Assembly: GCA_028291985.1 (NCBI GenBank) | Contig: JAQGNE010000070.1 | Coordinates: forward strand, 62,001-126,000 | Reading direction: 5' to 3' | Source: Polaromonas sp. | GTDB lineage: Bacteria > Pseudomonadota > Gammaproteobacteria > Burkholderiales > Burkholderiaceae_C | Length of the DNA: 64,000 nucleotides | Part shown: piece after piece, positions 55,534 through 64,000 of the stretch | Numbering within the stretch: the stretch's first letter is position 1 | Layout: every line of letters starts with the position of its first letter | The notes under the pieces: model-generated | Told to the model about the DNA's origin: nothing | Databases searched by the model: none | What the model saw: only the letters and a program-made list of their open reading frames with translations | Translations under genes and position numbers: made by a program

Positions 55534-55670
55534 GCCGGAAATGGCAGCTGAGCGCGGGCCTGCAGCAAATATCAAGCCGCTCGCAGCTGGCTATCTGCAG
55601 CTCGCAGCATCGGGAGCCGTTTGCACTGGTGCCGGTGCCGCGTCATCACGGCGCATCTGTGACCGTAAAT

Positions 55671-55736
55671 TTAAGTCAAATCAGCCGGTAGCCCAAATAA
55701 ATCGAGGCTCGTCCGCTATCATTTAAGTAGCAATCC
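55671..55736 (-). repeat. Dispersed ~65-bp element, copy I
   Basis: On the minus strand: GCTACTTAAATGATAGC core, then CTCGATTTATTTGGGCTACC and GGCTGATTTGACTTAAA. It lies in the 284-base spacer between mltD and the DUF3096 gene, with no other feature there. Confidence 0.8.
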
Positions 55737-55817
55737 GATACAAGGGCATTGGCAAGGCGCTGCGTTTGCGCAAACTGCCGGTTGCATGGGAGCGCCGGTT
55801 TGAAAGGTGGCGATGGG

Positions 55818-55970
55818 TTACAAGCGCATGGAGCCCAGGCCAAAGAGCCCGACCAGACCGATCACGATCAGGTAAAGCGCCACAATGAAATTGAGCAGCT
55901 TGGGCATGAGCAAAATCAGAATGCCCGCGATAAGCGATACCAGTGGGCCAATGCTAAGTGTGAGGTTCAT
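55818..55970 (-). CDS. DUF3096 family small membrane protein
   Basis: A 50-residue protein, MNLTLSIGPLVSLIAG followed by a second hydrophobic stretch (NFIVALYLIVIGLVGLFG), with two transmembrane segments. The length and wording match DUF3096. ATG 55970 is the natural start; the frame extends far upstream without sense. Function is unknown. Confidence 0.85.
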   Translation of the reverse strand: MNLTLSIGPLVSLIAGILILLMPKLLNFIVALYLIVIGLVGLFGLGSMRL

Positions 55971-56229
55971 GAAAAACTTTCTTGATGAAGAGGTGCAAAA
56001 GTGATGCTGGCGATAGTGAGACGGCAAAACCGGATTGGCAACAGCGAGACGGCAACGGCAGCTGCGTGACAGGCAGGCATCGCAGCAGGTAACACCATCG
56101 ACGGACTCTAAATGACCGGTGCGGGCCAAGCTGTAAGACACCGGTTGCACAGAGCGCCTTGTGCCCGCCTCGACATGATTCACACCTGCGCGAAGGGTTG
56201 CATGGTAGCGTGACGCCGCGCCACTGTCA

Positions 56230-57056
56230 TCACAACTTTTCGGTTTCGCCGGTCTTGAGCTGCCACTTCAACAGCTTCTTCTCGATGCGCCCTACCAGGC
56301 CGTTCAGCATCAATGCAAACGCGGTCAGCACAACGATCCCGGCAAACACGGTGTTGACATCGAATGTGCCCTCGGCCTGCAGGATCAGATATCCGACCCC
56401 GCGCGCGGAGCCCGGATACTCACCCACCACCGCGCCCACAAAGGCCAGGCCCACCGATGTATGCAGGCTGGAGAACACCTAGCTGGTGGCGCTGGCAGGT
56501 ACACCGTGCGCAGCAGGCTGGCGCTGGTTGGCACCGAACATGCGCGCGTTGGCCAGCACCACCGGACTGACTTCCTTCACGCCCTGGTACACATTGAAAA
56601 ACACGATAAAAAACACCAGCGTGACAGCAAGTGCGACCTTGCTGCAGATGCCTCGGCCAAACAGAGCGCAAATATCGGTGCCAGAATCACGCGCGGCATC
56701 GAATTGGCGGCCTTGATGTAAGGGTCAAGAATGGCGCCCGCCGTTGGCGCAAGCGCCAGCCAGAGACCACAGCCCAAGCCCAGCACGGTACCGATCCCGA
56801 AAGCAAGCACGGGTTCCCGCAGCGTGGTGCCGAGATGCATGTAGATATCGGCCCGTCCCGGCAAACCGTCTGGAAACAAGGCACTGGCCTCAAAACCGAA
56901 CGGCATGAACCAGCTCCGGATCCGGCCAGCAACCTTGATGGGCTCGCCCATGAAAAATGCGACCTGCAGGTCACGCGATGGCAGCTGCCAGAACACCAGC
57001 ATGAACACCAGCAGTCCGATCTGGCAGACGCGCAGCCTGGCAGGAGACAACTTCAT
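56230..57056 (-). pseudogene. ABC transporter permease (SsuC/TauC/nitrate type), broken
   Basis: The N-terminal half from ATG 57056 (MKLSPARLRVCQIGLLVF, ending LAPIFALC) and the C-terminal half (FSSLHTSVGLAFVGAVVGEY) are clear permease parts, but the reading frame is broken. One shift lies near 56650; two opposite shifts near 56515 and 56490 nearly cancel; and a TAG at 56479-56481 replaces the Trp expected before VFSSLHTS. The normal product would be about 270 residues. It starts with a one-base overlap after the ATPase pseudogene. Confidence 0.8.
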
Positions 57057-57883
57057 CAGGCGACCTTCGTCAGTTGCTGCGCATAGCCTTTGAGAACCTC
57101 GTCGCGCAGCACATTCCAGATCTCGGTATGCAGCTCGACGAAACGCGGATTGCTGCGCACCTCCGCCACATCGCGCGGCCGGGCCAGGTCGATCACGAAT
57201 TCGCCTATCGGGTAGGTGGCGGGACCGGCAGAAAGCACCACGACGCAATCGCTCATGGCAATTGCCTCGTCAAGGTCATGGGTGATGAAAAGCACTGCTT
57301 TTTTCTTGGCTGCCCACAGGTCGAGCACGTCGTTTTCCATGAGCTGGCGGGTCTGGATGTCGAGCGCACTGAAGGGCTCGTCCATCAGGATGGTGTCCGG
57401 GTCCAGCGCAAGCACCTGCGCCATAGCTGTGCGTTTGCGCATGCCGCCTGAAAGCTCATGCCGGTAGCGGTCGCCTAAACCGGCAAGCCCGACCCGGTCA
57501 AGCCAAGCCTGCGCCTGTGGGCGTGCCTGGCTATCGGGTAGGCCGCGATACTTCAGGCCCATCATGACGTTGTCAATGGCGCTGGCCTAGGGCATCAAGG
57601 CCTCGGTCTGAAACATGTAGCCCGCGCGCTTGTTGATACCTTCCAGCAGCTCGCCAAACACTCTGACGCTGCCCAATGAAGGCGCCAGCAGGCCCGCGCC
57701 GATATTGAGCAGGGTTGATTTTCCGCAGCCGGTAGGTCCGGCCACCGAAACAAATTCCCCGGCGCGAATGCGCAGCGTGGCGTTGCCAACAGCGGTGTAG
57801 CCCTGGGCCGGCTTGCCAGCCGCGCCATCCGATGAGCGAAAAGTGCAGGTGATGTCCTGCAGCTCCAGCGCGAATTCAGTCAT
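57056..57883 (-). pseudogene. ABC transporter ATPase (SsuB/TauB/nitrate type), nonsense-mutated
   Basis: From ATG 57883 the protein reads MTEFALELQDITCTF with Walker A GPTGCGKS, up to GYMFQTEALMP; then TAG at 57587-57589; then in the same frame ASAIDNVMMGLKYRG with ABC signature LSGGMRKR and Walker B TILMDEPFSALD. Family proteins carry Trp at the stop position, so TGG became TAG. Otherwise it is intact, so a single base change would restore it. Suppression or a sequencing error cannot be ruled out. Confidence 0.8.
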
Positions 57884-57965
57884 TGAGATGACCGTCTGCG
57901 CAGTGGCATCCATCTGGCCGGACGCGTCGGCACGCAAGGTCACACAAGAACGCCTGCACTGCTGA

Positions 57966-59042
57966 TCAGGCCTTGAAGCGCTCTTTTGCGCGGCGCGCAA
58001 ACTCGTTGGTATATGTTTTTGACAGGTCGATCTTGTCCGCCTTGATCGCTGGATCAAAACTGGCAAGCGCCTTGAGTGCGGTGCGCGCACCGTCTTCGGG
58101 AATGATGCCGTCCAGCGATATGGATTCGCGCACCTTGTTGAACGACGCCAGGTAAAGCGCCCTGTCGCCCAGCAGGTAGTTTTCAGGCACGGTCTTGATG
58201 ATGTCGCCCGGGCCTGCGGTTTGCAGCCACTTGAGCCCATGGACAATCGCATTGGCCATCGCCTGGCAGGTGTTCGGGTTTTTCTGAATGAAGTCTTGCG
58301 ACGCATACAGACAAGCGGCCGGCATGGCGCCGCCAAAAACTTCAGATGTACCCTTGAGCGTGCGGGTGTCGCTGATGATCTTGACCTCGCCCCTTTGCTC
58401 CAGCATGGTCATGACCGGGTCGGTATTGCTCATCGCATCGATCTGACCGGAACGCAATGCCGACAATGCGCCTGCTGCCGTGCCGACGCCAATAAAGCTG
58501 ACATCGCTGGCCTGCAGGCCGCCACGCGACAGCACCAGATTGGCCATCATGTTGGTGGAGGAGCCTGGCGCCGACACGCCGATTTTCTTGCCCTTGAGGT
58601 CTGCAATTGACTTGTAGTTGGGCAGCGTCCTGGTAGACACGCCAAAGGCGATCTGCGGCGCTCTGCCCTGCAGTACGAAAGCGCGAAACATCTGGTTTTT
58701 GGCCTGCAGGTTGATCGTGTGCTCGAAAGCCCCAGAGCACACATCAGCAGAGCCACCCACCACCGCCTGCAAGGCGCGGGAGCCACCGGCGAAGTCGCTG
58801 ATTTCAATGTCCAGGCCTTCAGCCTTGAAGTAACCAAGCTGCTCGGAGATGGTCAGCGGCAGGTAATAGAAGGCAGCCTTTCCCCCCACGGCGATCGACA
58901 CCCTGGTTTTTTCCAGCTTGGTTTGCGCCTTCAGCGCGGGCCACGCAAGGGACACAGCGCCCAGGGCTGCGACGCTGGCAAATGTGCGCCGCGAAAGAGT
59001 CGACGACGCGGGCAGGCGTGGTGTCGTGAATCGGGTAGTCAT
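57966..59042 (-). CDS. ABC transporter substrate-binding protein (SsuA/TauA/NMT1 type)
   Basis: A 358-residue periplasmic binding protein. The N-terminus LSRRTFASVAALGAVSLAW has an RR motif and hydrophobic stretch, consistent with Tat or Sec export. The body has VGGKAAFYYLPLTISEQLGYF and IGVSAPGSSTNMMANLVL, like binding proteins for nitrate, aliphatic sulfonates or thiamine precursors. ATG 59042 is chosen; longer frames start at 59072 and 59111. The gene is intact although its ATPase and permease genes are broken. Confidence 0.85.
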   Translation of the reverse strand: MTTRFTTPRLPASSTLSRRTFASVAALGAVSLAWPALKAQTKLEKTRVSIAVGGKAAFYYLPLTISEQLGYFKAEGLDIEISDFAGGSRALQAVVGGSADVCSGAFEHTINLQAKNQMFRAFVLQGRAPQIAFGVSTRTLPNYKSIADLKGKKIGVSAPGSSTNMMANLVLSRGGLQASDVSFIGVGTAAGALSALRSGQIDAMSNTDPVMTMLEQRGEVKIISDTRTLKGTSEVFGGAMPAACLYASQDFIQKNPNTCQAMANAIVHGLKWLQTAGPGDIIKTVPENYLLGDRALYLASFNKVRESISLDGIIPEDGARTALKALASFDPAIKADKIDLSKTYTNEFARRAKERFKA

Positions 59043-59284
59043 GAGGGAGAGCTCATTGTTTTGGATGGCCATGAGCTTATCAAGCGGCAACCAAAATTGC
59101 ATCGGGGTCATCCCCTGCGGGTTTGTACCGAACGCTGTGCAAGCATCTTTGAATACGGCCCCGGTAGCCTGTGCGGCACGCTTTGCGCAGAGCTGCAGCT
59201 CGTCAAATGTTCAATGACAGGGCTGGGGCTGAAGGGTTGCAAGTCGTATGACGGCACAGCGCCGATGGGAAATCCGGCGGTCGG

Positions 59285-59319
59285 CATCAGCGATCAGCGA
59301 TCAGCGATCAGCGATCAGG
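59285..59319. repeat. Short tandem repeat, 7-bp unit GATCAGC x ~5
   Basis: Five units lie head to tail from 59285 (first CATCAGC, last GATCAGG), between the binding-protein and MAPEG genes. Length may vary between strains. Confidence 0.9.
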
Positions 59320-59340
59320 CGATCTGCCAGCCTGACAGGC

Positions 59341-59754
59341 CTAGCGGTAGCCGATGAAGAGTATGGCCACATTCACCGCCAATGCCAGCGTCCAGATCGC
59401 GCTCCGCGTTTTGGCCATGTCGGCCACATACATCGTGACATAGGCCATGCGCAGCACTACAAACAGGAAGGCCAGGATGTCCAGCAGGGCTTGGCGTGCG
59501 TGCAGCTGATGCGCAATGATGACGGCAGCAAAGAAGAACGGCAGGGCTTCAAAGGTATTGGCCTGCGCCGCGTTGGCACGAGCCCGCCAGTCGGTCTGGC
59601 GGGCCAGCCAGGCTCGCGGGTTGTTGTTGTCAAACCCGCCCCTGCCAGGTGATTTTCCAAAGGCTCCGTACTTGGCAATACTGGCGCAGGCGATTGGCAG
59701 GAAGGCTGCGACCAGAACGCACCAGTAAGCTATCGTGAAATAGGGCAATGTCAT
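59341..59754 (-). CDS. MAPEG-family membrane protein
   Basis: A 137-residue protein with four transmembrane helices; TLPYFTIAYWCVLVAAFLP opens it, and the middle RANAAQANTFEALPFFFAAV and RMAYVTMYVADMAKTRS are the MAPEG signature. Eukaryotic members are glutathione transferases; the bacterial role is unknown. ATG 59754 is chosen over 59787. Confidence 0.88.
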   Translation of the reverse strand: MTLPYFTIAYWCVLVAAFLPIACASIAKYGAFGKSPGRGGFDNNNPRAWLARQTDWRARANAAQANTFEALPFFFAAVIIAHQLHARQALLDILAFLFVVLRMAYVTMYVADMAKTRSAIWTLALAVNVAILFIGYR

Positions 59755-59920
59755 TTTTCTTATCCCGGGCCTGGGCCGCTTACGCAACTTGAATATCCAA
59801 CTACCAGCTGAGTAGTATCCGGCACGGCAGCGATGATGCGTATCCGCCTTTCGACCTCATCGTCAGCAGCTGACAGCCAACATGGCCTGGTTCAGACCAT
59901 TGAATTGGCGCACACGTTTG

Positions 59921-60547
59921 CTAGCGCCTGTCTACCAGCGCATGCGCGATCGTGCCCAGGTCAACATACTCGAGCTCGCTTCCCACCGGCACGCCACGGG
60001 CAAGCCGGGTAACCTGCACGCCGCGGCTTTTCAGTGCCTGGCCGATCACGTGCGCTGTCGCTTCACCCTCAGCGGTGAAATTGGTCGCCAGAATCACTTC
60101 CTGCACCTCACGCGAGTCCTCGGACAGTGGCTCGCCCTGCTCGTCTCTTGGCACCACGCGGTCAAAAAGCTTTTGCAGCCCTATATCACGGGGGCCAATG
60201 CCGTCGAGTGGACTGAGCTTGCCCATCAGCACGAAGTAAAGACCCTTGTAGGCGCGGGTGCGTTCCATCGCATGCTGGTCGGCCGGGGTTTCAACCACGC
60301 AGAGCTTGCTGCGGTCACGCTGGCCGCTGCTGCATACGTTGCAGATCTCCATCTCACTGAGCGTGTTGCACATCGCGCAGTGCCGGATGCTGCCCACCGC
60401 ATGCTCCAGCGCGCTGGCGATCTGCAATGCAGCGGGCCGGTCATGCTGTAACAGATGAAAAGCCATGCGCGCCGCCGACTTTGCGCCTACGCCGGGAAGT
60501 TTGCGCAAGGCCTGGGTCAGGCCGTCCAGCGCGTTTGAGGATGACAT
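59921..60547 (-). CDS. recR: Recombination protein RecR
   Basis: A 208-residue DNA repair protein of the RecFOR path. The helix-hairpin-helix [16 protein letters not shown] (~16-31), four-cysteine zinc finger ([16 protein letters not shown], ~57-72) and Toprim domain ([15 protein letters not shown] on) are complete. It follows ebfC and dnaX, the usual gene order. Confidence 0.96.
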   Translation of the reverse strand: MSSSNALDGLTQALRKLPGVGAKSAARMAFHLLQHDRPAALQIASALEHAVGSIRHCAMCNTLSEMEICNVCSSGQRDRSKLCVVETPADQHAMERTRAYKGLYFVLMGKLSPLDGIGPRDIGLQKLFDRVVPRDEQGEPLSEDSREVQEVILATNFTAEGEATAHVIGQALKSRGVQVTRLARGVPVGSELEYVDLGTIAHALVDRR

Positions 60548-60636
60548 GGCTTAAAGATGCGTCAGCAAGCCGGGCGGTACGGCAGGAATAGCGCGCACAA
60601 CGTCGGAAGGCTCAAAAGCTTTGTACCACGGTATGT

Positions 60637-60969
60637 TCAAAATGGAAGTTTCATGCCACCTGGCAGGCCCGGCATGCCAGCGGTCAGTTTGCCCATCTTT
60701 TCCTGGCTCAGGTCTTCAGCCTTGCGCACCGCCGCATTGAAAGCGGCCGCCACCAGGTCTTCCAGCATGTCCTTGTCGTCAGCCAGCAGGCTGGGGTCGA
60801 TCTCGATGCGCTTCACATCATGCTTGCAGGTCATCGTGACCTTGACCAGGCCGTTGCCGGACTCGGCAGTCACCTCGATGAAGGCCAGCTCGTCCTGCGC
60901 CTTCTTCAGGTTGTCCTGCATGGTCTGCGCCTGCTTCATCAGGCCCGCCAGTTGTCCTTTGTTGAACAT
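60637..60969 (-). CDS. ebfC: YbaB/EbfC nucleoid-associated protein
   Basis: A 110-residue dimeric DNA-binding protein: [20 protein letters not shown] with a coiled N-terminal helix, [17 protein letters not shown] in the middle, and a Gly/Pro/Met-rich end. It lies between dnaX and recR, as in most proteobacteria. Confidence 0.95.
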   Translation of the reverse strand: MFNKGQLAGLMKQAQTMQDNLKKAQDELAFIEVTAESGNGLVKVTMTCKHDVKRIEIDPSLLADDKDMLEDLVAAAFNAAVRKAEDLSQEKMGKLTAGMPGLPGGMKLPF

Positions 60970-61060
60970 GGTGTTGCTTTCTAAATGGTTCTGAAAAGGG
61001 TGTTCGGGGCCGGCATCGCAGCCCCAGGGAAAGTCTTGCCGCGCTGGTCTGGCGCCCTGC

Positions 61061-63091
61061 TCACGGGCTGCCGCGCGACTGTGGTTTCACGCTGCCATCA
61101 AGTATAGGTTTGATGCCGCCGGGAGCGAGCCGGGCACCCCAGTTTTGCATCAGGTGCTGCACCAGCGGGTCTTTCTCAACCGTTTCCTCGGCATGCCGCT
61201 GCCGCTCCTGCTGGGCTGCAGCGTTGCGGCGAGCCGGTGTATCGGTTACCGCCCCGACTTCAACCTTCAAGGTGACTGGCGGTTCCGCAGGCCGCAGGGA
61301 TTGCAGGGCAGTCTGCAGTTTCTGGCAGGCGGAAGGCTGGTTCAGGGACTGGCGCTCTACACGCAGCAGCCATTGCGCCCCGTCCTGTGCGCACAGTTGC
61401 GACTGCAGCGCCAGCTCGCGCACCATGGCCGCAATAAGCTCGGCAGCCATCAGCTGACGCACGAGAGAACTCCAGGTATCGCCCAGTTCAGCAAGCCCGG
61501 CATCGGCCACAAGCGGCTCATCATGGCCGCCCGGAGGTATGTCGGCATCCAGGTCATCAGCAGCTACTTGAGTGTTCGGTTGACCCGCATCGGCCAGACC
61601 GCCCGAATATTTCAAGGGCTCAGCATCCATAGGCATTGCGGCAGGCGTTTTAGTCGAAATCGCCGGCACATCCCCCAGTGCCGGAGACGCGGCATCCATC
61701 CAGGGCGGCGGGACGGCTGCGGCGCTGTCGATGACCGCCGCAGTTGCGGCCGGGCTGGCAGCGACTGGCGCGGCTGCTGGCGGCGAAAGCTGTTTTGCTA
61801 TACTTTCAGTAGCGACAACCCTTTGTATTTGCTGGGCTACGGGCCTATTTTGCTTAAAATCATCGGCTGCTGCACGCGCCGGTTCAGGCAAGGGCTTTTT
61901 TGCAGGCTCGGCGGCACTCCTGGCCTGCATGGCCATGGAAGGTGCAGGTGCAGAAAGCGTCGTGGTAACCGCCGGCTTGAAAGCCAGCAATCGGAGCAAT
62001 ACCATCGTCAACGCTGCATATTCGTCGGGCGCGAGACCGAGTTCGCCCCGACCGTGCAGGCAAAGGCTGTAGAGGAGCTGGGTTTCGTCGGCAGGCATCA
62101 GCTGCGCCAGCCGGGCGGTTTCCGAAGCCTCGGGATCCGCGTCATCGCTTGCGTTACCGGACGCTGGGGCCAGCATGTCAGGCACTGCCTGCAGAACCGC
62201 CATACGCTGCAGGACCGTTGTCATTTCTTCAAGCGTGGACCCAGCGCTCAGGCCATGCAGGCGCAGAGCTTCGGAGGTCTCCACAACCGTTTTTCCATCG
62301 CCCCGCGCCAGTGCATCAAGCAGCCTGAAGACATAGCTGCGGTCAACACTGCCCAGCATCAGCCGCACGCTGGCTTCCAGCAGCTCTCCGGAGCCGAAAG
62401 CTATCGCCTGATCGGTCAATGACAGCGCATCGCGCATCGACCCGCGGGCCGCCCGTGCCAGCAAGCGAAGTGCCTGCGGCTCGGCGGGGACGCTTTCAAC
62501 CGCCAGCACCTGCTTCAGGTGCTCCATGACGGTTTCGGGTGCCATGGGGCGGAGGTTGAACTGCAGGCAACGCGACAGGACCGTGGCAGGCACCTTCTGC
62601 GGATCGGTGGTGGCCAGGACAAACTTAAGGTATTCCGGCGGCTCTTCTAGCGTCTTGAGCATGGCGTTGAAAGCCGTGTTCGTGAGCATGTGGACCTCAT
62701 CAATCATGAAGACCTTGAACCGCCCCACCACCGGCTTGTAGACCGCTTGCTCGAGCAACTGCGCAATTTCATCCACGCCGCGGTTGGAGGCGGCGTCGAG
62801 CTCGGTGTAGTCAACGAAACGGCCGCTGTCGATATCGGTGCAGGCCTGACACACGCCGCAGGGCGCTGCCGTGATGCCGCCCTGCCCGTCAATGCCCACG
62901 CAGTTGAGTGATTTGGCAAGAATGCGCGATATCGTCGTCTTGCCTACACCGCGCGTTCCGGTAAACAGGTACGCATGGTGCAAACGCTGCGTCGTCAAGG
63001 CGTTACCCAGAGCCTGCACCACATGCGACTGGCCCACCATTTCAGCGAAATTTCGAGGGCGGTATTTGCGGGCTAGGACAAGGTAGGACAT
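61061..63091 (-). CDS. dnaX: DNA polymerase III subunits tau (and possibly gamma)
   Basis: A 676-residue clamp-loader ATPase. Walker A GTRGVGKT at 45-52, zinc-binding cysteines in [32 protein letters not shown] and [11 protein letters not shown] are clear. Residues ~365 on are the tau-specific linker and C-terminal domain. At codons 397-399 (61903-61895) the sequence GCA AAA AAG forms an A-AAA-AAG heptamer; a -1 shift would end after GCC CTT GCC TGA, giving a ~402-residue gamma-like protein. A dispersed repeat encodes residues ~411-434. Confidence 0.96.
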   Translation of the reverse strand: MSYLVLARKYRPRNFAEMVGQSHVVQALGNALTTQRLHHAYLFTGTRGVGKTTISRILAKSLNCVGIDGQGGITAAPCGVCQACTDIDSGRFVDYTELDAASNRGVDEIAQLLEQAVYKPVVGRFKVFMIDEVHMLTNTAFNAMLKTLEEPPEYLKFVLATTDPQKVPATVLSRCLQFNLRPMAPETVMEHLKQVLAVESVPAEPQALRLLARAARGSMRDALSLTDQAIAFGSGELLEASVRLMLGSVDRSYVFRLLDALARGDGKTVVETSEALRLHGLSAGSTLEEMTTVLQRMAVLQAVPDMLAPASGNASDDADPEASETARLAQLMPADETQLLYSLCLHGRGELGLAPDEYAALTMVLLRLLAFKPAVTTTLSAPAPSMAMQARSAAEPAKKPLPEPARAAADDFKQNRPVAQQIQRVVATESIAKQLSPPAAAPVAASPAATAAVIDSAAAVPPPWMDAASPALGDVPAISTKTPAAMPMDAEPLKYSGGLADAGQPNTQVAADDLDADIPPGGHDEPLVADAGLAELGDTWSSLVRQLMAAELIAAMVRELALQSQLCAQDGAQWLLRVERQSLNQPSACQKLQTALQSLRPAEPPVTLKVEVGAVTDTPARRNAAAQQERQRHAEETVEKDPLVQHLMQNWGARLAPGGIKPILDGSVKPQSRGSP
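61790..61860 (+). repeat. Dispersed ~65-bp element, copy J (inside dnaX)
   Basis: TTTTGCTATACTTTCAGTAG then CGACAACCCTTTGTATTTGC and TGGGCTACGGGCCTATTTTG. It lies in dnaX in the tau linker and is translated on the opposite strand as a run with [19 protein letters not shown], the same frame as in nadE. It starts 34 bases downstream (in dnaX sense) of the slippery heptamer. Confidence 0.88.
61895..61921 (-). promoter_or_regulatory. Possible -1 ribosomal frameshift site in dnaX
   Basis: In dnaX sense an AGGAG (61921-61917) lies 15 bases before A-AAA-AAG (61901-61895). The heptamer is in the zero frame as GCA AAA AAG, identical to that of E. coli dnaX. In the -1 frame a TGA comes after three codons. 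A weak CGGC/GCCG stem follows about 13 bases downstream. Confidence 0.55.
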
Positions 63092-63160
63092 CGAATGATT
63101 TTAGATTGAGGAGGAATGCGCAAATGCCGTCGGGCTGGTCGGCAGACTGCCGCGGCCGGT

Positions 63161-63512
63161 TTACCGTGCCGGCCGATCGGCATCCCAGAGAATGTCCTTC
63201 GTTGAGTCGATGACCTTGCAATGCATGTCGGTCATGCCGATCCAGGCATGGTAAGGATAGGTACGCTGCAGCGCATCAAGTTCTCGCCGATGCGGATCCC
63301 CCCAGTTGCTCAGGCTGGTCGGATGTGCTGATTGGTTCGGCCATCAGTTGCGCTTTCTGGTAACGCACCGGTACCGACATGTCCAGCCAGTTGGACATGG
63401 TGGCAGCCAGCAGCAAGGTTTTTGCCGATGCCCGCCGGGTCTGTCCGGCGACTGACAGTTCCACGATTCGCAGCACGATAATTGTGGGCAAGATGGACGC
63501 GAGCATAAGCAC
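63161..63512 (-). pseudogene. Remnant of a membrane sensor (dCACHE/GGDEF- or kinase-type N-terminus)
   Basis: From ATG 63512 a transmembrane helix (LMLASILPTIIVLRIVEL) and a helix with LAATMSNWLDMSVPV are read up to about 63315. The match continues in another frame as SNWGDPHRRELDALQRTYPY and HAWIGMTDMHCKVIDSTKD, typical of periplasmic Cache sensor domains, and stops at 63161-63163. So the gene has a frameshift near 63310 and has lost everything after the first part of the sensor domain. Confidence 0.55.
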
Positions 63513-63662
63513 AGAACGAGATAGGGCTCAGGCTTCTTCCAGCGTACAGGTGTTATCAAGTTCATATAGGCCCAGGGTAGCTCATCATCAACCTGTTACA
63601 TCGACCGATGATGAATCCTCCTCCAGGCTGGCTTGCTTCCTGAGGGTCGGTGACAAGTCTCG

Positions 63663-63668
63663 TACAAT
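63663..63668 (+). promoter_or_regulatory. -10 box of ffs
   Basis: TACAAT six bases before the predicted RNA start; no good -35 box is seen at 16-18 bases spacing. Confidence 0.5.
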
Positions 63669-63672
63669 CGCA

Positions 63673-63772
63673 GGTGACGGGCCTTCCCGCATGGTGAAGC
63701 GGCCAACCGGGTCAGGTGGGGAACCAAGCAGCCCTAACTGTGGAGCCAGTGCCGGGGTCAAGGCTCGTCACC
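63673..63772 (+). ncRNA. ffs: Signal recognition particle 4.5S RNA
   Basis: A 100-base hairpin RNA: GGTGACGGGCCTT at 63673 pairs with AAGGCTCGTCACC ending at 63772. The apical domain has GTCAGGTGGGGAACCAAGCA followed by GCC, the conserved SRP core in its Burkholderiales form. With Ffh it targets membrane proteins. A -10 box TACAAT lies at 63663-63668, placing the start at the first bases of the stem. Confidence 0.94.
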
Positions 63773-63877
63773 TTATCTTTAAACATTCGGAACTGCAGTT
63801 CGCCTGCACCATGGTTTCAAGCAACCAATGCTTGGCGACCTTTCCATGTTCAGCTTGTTACCGCATACGTACGACGA

Positions 63878-64000
63878 CTACGCCAATAAAAGCGACTGCT
63901 GGGCATCGGGCTGAGGCTCCGGCGTGGCCAGCAGTTTCTCGGCTGGAAACTGACGCATGAAATCCATGCTCTCGTGGGGCGTGGCGTCAAGCCAGGCTTG
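63878..64000 (-). CDS. SOS response-associated peptidase (SRAP/YedK-HMCES) C-terminal part
   Basis: The last 40 codons of a minus-strand gene that enters from the right edge; stop TAG at 63878-63880. The visible end reads QAWLDATPHESMDFMRQFPA and EKLLATPEPQPDA, like the C-terminus of SRAP proteins, which cross-link to abasic sites in single-stranded DNA. The catalytic N-terminus is outside the window, so the call rests on the tail alone. Confidence 0.5.
   Translation of the reverse strand, partial: QAWLDATPHESMDFMRQFPAEKLLATPEPQPDAQQSLLLA

Noticed and set aside
61145-62422. 425-residue plus-strand ORF opposite dnaX
   Set aside because: Antisense to a clear dnaX reading frame; composition is Arg/Gln/His-rich without domain features.

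Overview
This window looks like chromosomal DNA of a betaproteobacterium of the order Burkholderiales, most likely Comamonadaceae (Polaromonas/Rhodoferax-like). The protein sequences, the order ilvB-ilvH-ilvC / pssA / leuA, the set sigma factor-DUF3619-DUF3106-RDD, the Burkholderiales-type SRP RNA and the class of small dispersed repeats all fit. This is inference from family knowledge; no search was run.

Layout. 1-3000: end of a ferredoxin-NADP reductase gene, then a TPP riboswitch driving a CytX-type pyrimidine transporter, with thiD convergent to it (thiamine precursor salvage). 3000-4000: an accessory stretch with four helically phased TTCCG-N5-CGGAA operators, a short gene remnant and an orphan ORF. 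4000-6660: a metal-handling cluster rich in histidine (secreted His-rich protein, HupE/UreJ-like membrane protein, DUF6488 protein, DMT exporter with a His-rich tail), ending at a bidirectional terminator and tRNA-Asn. 7240-9630: the N-degron transferases aat-bpt and an IclR regulator. 9720-18980, minus strand: a PBP7-like peptidase and the branched-chain amino acid block: ilvB, ilvH, ilvC, pssA, a leucine leader peptide with attenuator, and two different 2-isopropylmalate synthases in overlapping tandem. 19250-22460: ECF sigma factor, DUF3619, DUF3106, RDD and LOG-family genes. 22500-28460: glnB/glnK, nadE, a FemAB-like protein, a putative winged-helix/PD-(D/E)XK protein and an alpha/beta hydrolase. 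28500-33600: a degenerate kinase-like protein beside a 1383-residue CheB-CheR-PAS-kinase-receiver hybrid. 34480-40040: soluble and membrane pyrophosphatases back to back and an FtsH-like AAA protease. 40350-46670: ALDH and SDR, a frameshifted BLUF photoreceptor gene, and moaA-mobA-moeA (molybdenum cofactor). 46820-53110, minus: RND pump and adaptor, rnhA, a methyltransferase. 53120-55530: gloB and mltD. 55800-59050: DUF3096 gene and an ABC importer whose permease and ATPase genes are broken while the binding protein is intact. 59340-63090: MAPEG protein, recR, ebfC, dnaX. 63160-64000: remnant of a membrane sensor, 4.5S SRP RNA (ffs) and the end of an SRAP-family gene.

The main unlisted structure is a dispersed element of about 65 bp, present in at least nine recognisable copies. 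It has a GCTAT/ATAGC inverted repeat followed by a conserved TGGGCTA block. It lies between genes but also, in frame, inside nadE, moeA and dnaX; it forms the stop codon of ilvB and a candidate start codon of the RDD gene. In dnaX a copy lies 34 bases downstream of an A-AAA-AAG slippery heptamer that would make a short gamma-like product by a -1 frameshift. Decay is visible at several loci (BLUF gene, ABC importer, sensor remnant, fragment at 3254).
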